In this document: piece by piece, positions 59,266-64,000 of the stretch | How the letters are laid out: each line of letters starts with the position of its first letter | How positions within the stretch are numbered: the first letter of the stretch is position 1 | NCBI RefSeq assembly: GCF_001045465.1 | Contig: NZ_LFND01000001.1 | Coordinates: forward strand, 682,001 to 746,000 | Reading direction: 5' to 3' | DNA length: 64,000 nt | Source of the DNA: Chryseobacterium angstadtii | Lineage (GTDB): Bacteria > Bacteroidota > Bacteroidia > Flavobacteriales > Weeksellaceae | Notes under the pieces: model-generated | Told to the model about the DNA's origin: nothing | The model's database searches: none | What the model saw: the letters and a program-made list of their open reading frames with translations, nothing else | Program-made: the position numbers and the translations under genes

Positions 59266-59379
59266 ATTGAATATATTTTCAAATAATCATTTCAACAAGG
59301 TCAGTCTCTTTTTAAGCTGCTATTGAATTGAACCCTTTTTCAAACAATCATTTCAAAAGGGCAGGTTCTTTTTAAGCCA
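59259..59379. repeat. Tandem duplication of a 60-61 bp unit
   Basis: Unit 1 (59259-59319) and unit 2 (59320-59379) both start CTATTGAATTGAA, contain CAA(A/A)..AATCATTTCAA, and end CTTTTTAAGC. They differ by scattered substitutions and one indel. The first unit begins inside the tail of a family A element. Confidence 0.7.
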
Positions 59380-59385
59380 TAAAAA

Positions 59386-59408
59386 ATCGGTATCCAGAGA
59401 ATACCGAT
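59386..59408 (-). terminator. Terminator of the redoxin genes
   Basis: ATCGGTAT (59386-59393) pairs with ATACCGAT (59401-59408), 7-nt loop. On the minus strand it is followed by TTTTTT, as expected for the leftward gene ending at 59435. Confidence 0.85.
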
Positions 59409-59434
59409 CGTTTATCAAATTTAAGGCAAATATA

Positions 59435-60094
59435 TTATTTCTTTACTTTAATTGTGCATCCTATAGCCACTGTTTTTGTCATTTTTACGGGTTCGTTTTT
59501 AATCAATGCATTTACGGCATCCTGAACATAATATTCGGATACATCATTCGGGTTTTCGTAGTTGTTGTCTATGGCACCGATGTATTTTACGATATTCTTT
59601 CCGTTTTCTTTCTGCAACACAAAGACGTGAGGTGTTTTTGTAGCTCCATACAGCGGATAGACTTTTTGTCCTTCATCTACCAGATACGGGAAGGTAAAGC
59701 CTTTTTGTTTCGCTCTTTCGATCATTTGTTTATAGCCGTCTTCGGGCTGTACATTCGGATCATTGGGATTAACGGCAATAACCGGATAGCCCTGATTTTT
59801 GAATTTTTTATCAAGTTCTACAATTCTGTCTTCATATTTTTTGGCATAGGGGCAGTGGTTGCAGGTGAAAACGACTATAAATCCTTTTGCGCTTTTAAAA
59901 TCGCTTAAAGACACCATTTTTCCGTCAATATTTTTCAGTTTAAAATCTGCGGCTTCGTCTCCAACCTCGTACCCTTTTGCGGAAGCGGAAGCTGTTGTTT
60001 TCGAAGTTTTGTTTTTCTCATGATCTGTGGATGTAAAGCTCAACAGTCCGAGTCCGGCAATAAATGCCGCCAATAAAATTTTCAGGTTTTTCAT
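59435..60094 (-). CDS. Secreted thioredoxin-fold (AhpC/TSA-like) protein
   Basis: The 219-residue protein has a signal peptide (NLKILLAAFIAGLGLLS) and a redoxin domain with GDEAADFKLKNIDGKMVSL and the active-site CNHCPYAKKYEDRI, a CxxC motif following the first core strand (GFIVVFT). The domain resembles periplasmic peroxiredoxin/TlpA relatives. It probably reduces or oxidises thiols in the periplasm; the partner is not known. It follows a TlpA-like gene by 7 bp in the same operon. Confidence 0.87.
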   Translation of the reverse strand: MKNLKILLAAFIAGLGLLSFTSTDHEKNKTSKTTASASAKGYEVGDEAADFKLKNIDGKMVSLSDFKSAKGFIVVFTCNHCPYAKKYEDRIVELDKKFKNQGYPVIAVNPNDPNVQPEDGYKQMIERAKQKGFTFPYLVDEGQKVYPLYGATKTPHVFVLQKENGKNIVKYIGAIDNNYENPNDVSEYYVQDAVNALIKNEPVKMTKTVAIGCTIKVKK

Positions 60095-60101
60095 ATTTAT
60101 A

Positions 60102-60590
60102 TTATTGTAAATTATCTTTAATTGTCTTTTCCAGATCTTCTTTGCTCATTTCACCGTCGTTGAAATGTACTTTTTCGCCGTTTTTATAGAATAGGGTTAT
60201 GGGAATATTTCCGTCCCAGTTCTTTTCAAATTTCGGAATCCAGGTATTCATTCTTTTTACATCATCCAGCAGAATGACTTCGGCGGTAAGGTTTTTGTTT
60301 TTGATGAATTTAATCACTCTTTCTTTGTCTACAAGTCTGTCCAGTGAAACCAGAATCATTTTAAATTTGGGATTATCTTTATACTGATTATTGAGTTCCA
60401 TAAAATGAGGAAGCTCTTTCACGCAGGGAGCACAGGTGGTTGCCCAGAAGTTGACAATCAACAATTTATCATTTTCCTTCTGAATTCTTTTTTCAAGATC
60501 TTCATATTTCATGGAAGGGACTTCTGTTTGTTGGGCATTAAAAGTGGCCAGACAAAGAAATACGGTTAATATACTCAGGATATTCTTCAT
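60102..60590 (-). CDS. TlpA-family secreted thioredoxin-like protein
   Basis: From the ATG at 60590 the protein has 162 residues, a signal peptide (ILSILTVFLCLATFNAQ), and a thioredoxin domain with FWATTCAPCVKELP (CxxC) and the cis-Pro region GNIPITLFYKNG. It is of the TlpA/ResA type. It is encoded 7 bp upstream of the second redoxin, suggesting that the two act in the same thiol pathway. Confidence 0.87.
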   Translation of the reverse strand: MKNILSILTVFLCLATFNAQQTEVPSMKYEDLEKRIQKENDKLLIVNFWATTCAPCVKELPHFMELNNQYKDNPKFKMILVSLDRLVDKERVIKFIKNKNLTAEVILLDDVKRMNTWIPKFEKNWDGNIPITLFYKNGEKVHFNDGEMSKEDLEKTIKDNLQ

Positions 60591-60596
60591 ATTCAA

Positions 60597-60816
60597 AAAT
60601 AGTCATTAATTGTCATTCAGATTTTAGGTCTGCTTTTGTCTTTTTGTTTGGATAAAAAGTATCGGAGAAAGTTAATTTTAATGGTAAAAAAAGTCAAAAG
60701 AAAATAAAGATCAGAAGTATTGAAAACAATACGGTCTTTGCTGAATATTCACCAATAAAAGCTAAGTATCTTATATTCAATACCAATTTTAACATTATTT
60801 TATTAATCACCTCCTA
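60597..60816. other. AT-rich spacer without a visible gene
   Basis: This spacer lies between the start of the redoxin operon and the GG-leader array promoter. The motif CTCCTATTGAATT at 60811-60823 matches the junction of the family A element and tandem unit at 59257-59269, and may be an eroded copy. Confidence 0.3.
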
Positions 60817-60845
60817 TTGAATTATAAAAATTAAATGTAAATTAG
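60817..60845 (+). promoter_or_regulatory. Promoter of the GG-leader peptide array
   Basis: TTG at 60817-60819, 18-nt spacer, then TAAATTAG at 60838-60845, one base from TAnnTTTG. It lies 23 bp before the first mini-gene. Confidence 0.45.
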
Positions 60846-60868
60846 CTTAGAATCAAATCAAAATTATC

Positions 60869-61030
60869 ATGAAAAAATCAAACATTCTATCTAAGAAACT
60901 GACCAAAAAAGAACTGAAAGAAATCAAAGGAGCAAGACCTTTCTGCTTTATTGTAATGAGCTGCTTTGATCCGAACACTGGTGAAGAGCAATACGGAGTT
61001 CCGGGCCACCAGGATGGAAACTGCTGTTAA
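60869..61030 (+). CDS. GG-leader-type mini-gene 1 (leader has GA instead of GG)
   Basis: The 53-residue product starts MKKSNILSKKLTKKELKEIK then GARPFCF. The leader resembles double-glycine leaders (KLxKKELKxIxGG) but has one Gly fewer, so the cleavage site is altered. The mature part has four cysteines and ends HQDGNCC. It is followed 48 bp later by a close paralogue. No modification or export gene is next to it. The size is below usual annotation cut-offs, but conservation with the next gene supports it as real. Confidence 0.7.
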   Translation: MKKSNILSKKLTKKELKEIKGARPFCFIVMSCFDPNTGEEQYGVPGHQDGNCC

Positions 61031-61078
61031 TGACCTGATTTTTCAAAAAAAATTATTCTAAAACTTAATTCAAATTTT

Positions 61079-61243
61079 ATGAAAAAATCAAATTTTCAAC
61101 CAAGAAAACTTTCTAAGAAAGAACTGAAAGGAATTAAAGGAGGAGCAAGACCTATCTGCTTTATTGTAATTAGCTGTTATGATCCGGCTACCGGTGAAGA
61201 GCAATATGGAGTTCCAGGCCATCAGGATGGAAATTGCTGCTAA
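61079..61243 (+). CDS. GG-leader-type mini-gene 2
   Basis: The 54-residue product starts MKKSNFQPRKLSKKELKGIK and then GGARPICF, a full Gly-Gly site. Four cysteines lie in the mature part (CFIVISC and the final CC), and the C-terminus EEQYGVPGHQDGNCC is the same as in mini-gene 1. It is a tandem paralogue with only a few substitutions, mostly conservative. Possible roles are a bacteriocin, a signal peptide or a small secreted redox peptide; no maturation gene is nearby. Confidence 0.75.
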   Translation: MKKSNFQPRKLSKKELKGIKGGARPICFIVISCYDPATGEEQYGVPGHQDGNCC

Positions 61244-61271
61244 ACAGGGATCACCATTTAACTTAAAATGT

Positions 61272-61432
61272 ATGAAAAACTCAAGCATTCAAAGCAGAAA
61301 GCTCATGAAAAAAGAGCTAAAGGAGATCAACGGAGGCGCTTCATGTGCTGAAGAGGTCTGTGTAAACTGAGAGGCGTAAGCAACCACTTCATGATCATTG
61401 GGCCGAGAGGCAAAGACGGATACTGCTGTTAA
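61272..61432 (+). pseudogene. GG-leader-type mini-gene 3, frameshifted
   Basis: The leader MKNSSIQSRKLMKKELKEIN then GGASCAEEVCVN is intact, but a stop follows at codon 33 (61368-61370). In another frame the sequence continues VSNHFMIIGPRGKDGYCC to a stop at 61430-61432, ending in the same GxDGxCC pattern as the two genes before it. This indicates a frameshift between about 61366 and 61378. It could also be a short functional 32-residue peptide. Confidence 0.65.
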
Positions 61433-61456
61433 TCTTCAGATATAATCAACAAAAAA

Positions 61457-61488
61457 ATGATTGGCTTAACCGCCAATCATTTTTTTTA
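61457..61488. terminator. Bidirectional terminator overlapping the mutS stop codon
   Basis: ATGATTGGC (61457-61465) pairs with GCCAATCAT (61472-61480), 6-nt loop, followed by TTTTTTTT on the plus strand and preceded by AAAAAAA. It serves the rightward peptide array and the leftward mutS. The mutS stop (61466-61468) lies in the loop. Confidence 0.88.
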
Positions 61489-64000
61489 TCGAATTCAGTT
61501 TCATTAAAGCCTCAATAGGCGTCAATGTATTGATATCTATTTTTGTGAGTTCTTCGCGGATATTCTCCAGAACAGGGTCGTCCAGCTGGAAAAAAGAGAG
61601 CTGCATATTTTCTTCGGTAACTCTTTTGATGCTTTCAGAAGTACTTGTGCTTTGTGTACGGCTTGCTTCAAGGGTTTTGAGAATTTCATTGGCTCTGTTG
61701 ACCACTTTTGCAGGCATTCCTGCCAGTTTAGCCACATGAATCCCGAAACTGTGCTCGCTGCCTCCGGGAACCAGTTTTCTTAAAAAGATAATATTTCCTT
61801 TATTTTCCTGGATGGAAACATGAAAGTTTTTCACTCTTTCAAAATTCACGGTCATCTCATTCAGCTCGTGGTAGTGTGTAGCAAAAAGCGTTTTGGCCTG
61901 TGTAGGATGCTGATGAAGGTATTCCGCAATGGCCCAAGCAATAGAAACTCCATCATAGGTAGAAGTTCCTCTTCCAATTTCATCCAGCAGAATAAGGCTT
62001 CGTTCTGAAATATTATTGAGAATATTGGCAGCTTCATTCATTTCCACCATAAAAGTAGATTCTCCGGCAGAAATGTTGTCCGTAGCCCCTACCCTTGTGA
62101 AAATCTTGTCTAAAACGCCAATTTCAGCGTGTTTAGCAGGCACAAAGCTTCCGATCTGAGCCAATAGACAGACAATTGCCGTCTGGCGAAGAATGGCTGA
62201 TTTACCGGCCATGTTTGGTCCGGTAACCATAATAATCTGTTGAGAATCTTTATCTAAAAAAATATCGTTTGGAATATATTTTTCTCCTAAAGGAAGAGCG
62301 TTTTCTATAATCGGATGTCTTGCTTCTTTAAGATCTATCGCATACCCCTGATTAAGAACGGGCTTTGTATAACTTTCAGAAACAGCCAGTTCCGATAATC
62401 CTGCCGCCACATCAAGCTGAGCAATGATATTGGAATTCCCCTGAATCTGATCCATATAAACCATAGTCTCCGCACATATATTTCTGTACAGCTCATTTTC
62501 CAGGACTCCTATTTTTTCTTCGGCTCCAAGAATCTGGCTTTCGTACTCTTTCAGTTCTTCCGTAATGTAACGTTCGGCATTCACCAAAGTCTGTTTTCTG
62601 AGCCAGTCGCCCGGAACTTTGTCTCTATGAGCGTTTCTTACTTCTATATAGTACCCGAAAACATTATTAAAATCAATTTTAAGACTTGAAATTCCTGTTC
62701 TTTCTATTTCTCTCTGGCACATTTCATCCAGAAAACCACGGCCTTTGCTCTGGAGATTTCTCAATCGGTCCAGTTCTTCAGAAATACCTTCTTTAATGAT
62801 ATTTCCTTTTGAAATATTGACAGGAAGCTCTTCATTCAGATGATTTTGTAAAAACTTGATCAGCTCTTCCATATCAAAAAGCGGCTCCAGCCAGGCCAAT
62901 ACATCAGCGTGTGGATGAAGCAGGGCTTTTATCTGATGAATATTGATCATACTCTGGCGCAGATACCCCAATTCTTTTGGAGAAATTTTTTCGGCCGCCA
63001 GTTTTCCCATCAATCGGTCAAGATCCGAGATGGATTTCAGCAGCTGGCAGATTTCGTATTTAAGAGGATCATTTTCATTCAGGAAATCAATCAGAGAAAG
63101 CCTTCTCATAATTTCATCCACAGATTTTAAAGGAAGAATAATTCTTCTTCTCAATAACCTTCCCCCCATCGGGGTAGAGGTTTTATCAATAATATCCAGC
63201 AGCGATTTTCCCTGTGGATTACTTGGATACACAATTTCCAGATTTCTCAACGTAAAATTGTCCATCATCAAATAATCATCCTGCGGAATGATCTGAAGTT
63301 TTGTGATATGGGCCAGTAAGTTGTGGTGGGTGTCTTCCACCAGATAAGCGAAAATGGCTCCTGCAGCTGTAATAGCCAGCGGAAGGTTTTCAATCCCGAA
63401 TCCTTTTAAAGAATTCGTTTTAAAATGAGAGGTCAGTTTCTCATAGGCAAAATTATACTGGAAAGCCCAGTCTTCCAGCTTAAAAGCGCTTTTATTTTTA
63501 AGCTGTTCCGGCAGCTGGACACTTCTCTGAAAAACAATTTCACTGGGATCAAAAGTATTGACGATATGAAGAAGTTTTTCCAAATTTCCTTCACTTACCA
63601 AAAACTCTCCTGTAGAAACGTCTACCAGAGCTATCCCATATTTTTCTTTTTCTTTATGGAGGGAAAGCAGGAAGTTATTCTTTTTTGAGTTCAGTACCTG
63701 ATCATTGAATGTAACTCCCGGTGTTACCAATTCTGTAACGCCTCTTTTTACAATTCCCTTCACCATTTTAGGGTCTTCCAGCTGGTCACAGATAGCGACT
63801 CTCATTCCGGCTCTTACCAGCTTAGGAAGATAAGAATCCACAGAATGATGTGGAAACCCGGCGAGTTCTATATGCCCTTCTCCATTGGCTCTTTTGGTCA
63901 ATACAATACCCAGGATCTGGGATGTTCTTACGGCATCCTGCCCGAAAGTTTCATAAAAATCACCAACCCGGAACAACAGCAGTGCATCAGGGTATTTAGC
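61466..64000 (-). CDS. mutS: DNA mismatch repair protein MutS, N-terminus outside window
   Basis: About 845 residues are visible and the frame stays open to the right edge (AKYPDALLLFRVGDFYETF). The mismatch-recognition FYE motif is at the start, followed by connector, lever and clamp domains, and the ATPase domain has Walker A GPNMAGKS and Walker B LILLDEIGRGTS, then THYHELNEM. The C-terminus ends KKMIGG. Only some 10-20 N-terminal residues should be missing, judging by family length. MutS binds mismatches and starts repair with MutL. The gene has its own terminator hairpin overlapping its stop codon. Confidence 0.97.
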   Translation of the reverse strand, partial: AKYPDALLLFRVGDFYETFGQDAVRTSQILGIVLTKRANGEGHIELAGFPHHSVDSYLPKLVRAGMRVAICDQLEDPKMVKGIVKRGVTELVTPGVTFNDQVLNSKKNNFLLSLHKEKEKYGIALVDVSTGEFLVSEGNLEKLLHIVNTFDPSEIVFQRSVQLPEQLKNKSAFKLEDWAFQYNFAYEKLTSHFKTNSLKGFGIENLPLAITAAGAIFAYLVEDTHHNLLAHITKLQIIPQDDYLMMDNFTLRNLEIVYPSNPQGKSLLDIIDKTSTPMGGRLLRRRIILPLKSVDEIMRRLSLIDFLNENDPLKYEICQLLKSISDLDRLMGKLAAEKISPKELGYLRQSMINIHQIKALLHPHADVLAWLEPLFDMEELIKFLQNHLNEELPVNISKGNIIKEGISEELDRLRNLQSKGRGFLDEMCQREIERTGISSLKIDFNNVFGYYIEVRNAHRDKVPGDWLRKQTLVNAERYITEELKEYESQILGAEEKIGVLENELYRNICAETMVYMDQIQGNSNIIAQLDVAAGLSELAVSESYTKPVLNQGYAIDLKEARHPIIENALPLGEKYIPNDIFLDKDSQQIIMVTGPNMAGKSAILRQTAIVCLLAQIGSFVPAKHAEIGVLDKIFTRVGATDNISAGESTFMVEMNEAANILNNISERSLILLDEIGRGTSTYDGVSIAWAIAEYLHQHPTQAKTLFATHYHELNEMTVNFERVKNFHVSIQENKGNIIFLRKLVPGGSEHSFGIHVAKLAGMPAKVVNRANEILKTLEASRTQSTSTSESIKRVTEENMQLSFFQLDDPVLENIREELTKIDINTLTPIEALMKLNSIKKMIGG

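Overview
The window looks like a chromosomal segment of a flavobacterium of the Chryseobacterium type (Weeksellaceae, Bacteroidota). Several secreted proteins end in type IX secretion (T9SS) sorting tails. Promoters fit the Bacteroidota pattern (TTG about 17-23 nt before TAnnTTTG), and Shine-Dalgarno signals are weak or absent. SPII lipoproteins, a SusC-like TonB receptor, a DUF417 protein and GG-leader 'bacteriocin-like' peptides fit the same group. This is judged from sequence and family knowledge; no database search was run.

Layout. 0-14 kb: an NRDE protein cut by the window edge, DinB and DoxX genes, a YHS protein, an ECF sigma/anti-sigma pair divergent from a spondin-domain lipoprotein, a secreted M64 peptidase, YifB, a T9SS Ig-like protein, a second sigma factor coupled to an inner-membrane-anchored beta-barrel protein, and an AraC regulator before a DUF417 membrane protein. 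14-19 kb: an unknown lipoprotein, then a lipoprotein/membrane protein/NarL-type two-component operon. 18.7-23.8 kb: an accessory-looking stretch with a repeat-rich spacer, a cytoplasmic caspase-like peptidase next to a trypsin-like peptidase (each preceded by a copy of the same ~50-nt leader), an aminoglycoside-phosphotransferase-like gene and an alpha/beta hydrolase. 23.9-28 kb: housekeeping genes (CsaA-like, DEDDy exonuclease, SufT/MIP18), a sulfurtransferase and HMG-CoA lyase.

28.4-42.5 kb: one assimilatory sulfate reduction and cysteine synthesis cluster on the minus strand: cysH, cysD, cysN, cysE, cysK, SUMT, cysJ, cysI, a TonB receptor, and a precorrin-2 dehydrogenase/TauE-SafE fusion. 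An Rrf2 regulator lies just upstream of cysH, and a near-perfect palindrome sits over the cysH promoter. CysH carries the CC..CxxC iron-sulfur motif and no APS kinase is present, so the route is probably sulfate to APS to sulfite to sulfide to cysteine. SUMT and the fusion's dehydrogenase domain supply siroheme for CysI.

42.6-64 kb: peptidase T, small secreted TonB_C-type proteins, a cysteine/glycine-rich GG-leader peptide, an outer-membrane barrel protein, a LytS/LytTR pair, a DUF6268 barrel, a DUF5077/DUF3472 T9SS protein, a Bcr/CflA exporter near an AraC regulator, ThiL, an acyl-CoA thioesterase, a YhiN flavoprotein operon, two thioredoxin-fold proteins, a tandem array of three GG-leader mini-genes (the third frameshifted), and mutS running off the right edge.

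Intergenic spacers carry at least three repeat families: a 61-62 bp two-hairpin REP-like element (3 copies), an ~85 bp element (2 copies), and degenerate CGCAGAT-type elements, plus tandem and low-complexity tracts. No tRNA, rRNA, CRISPR array, IS element or prophage was seen.
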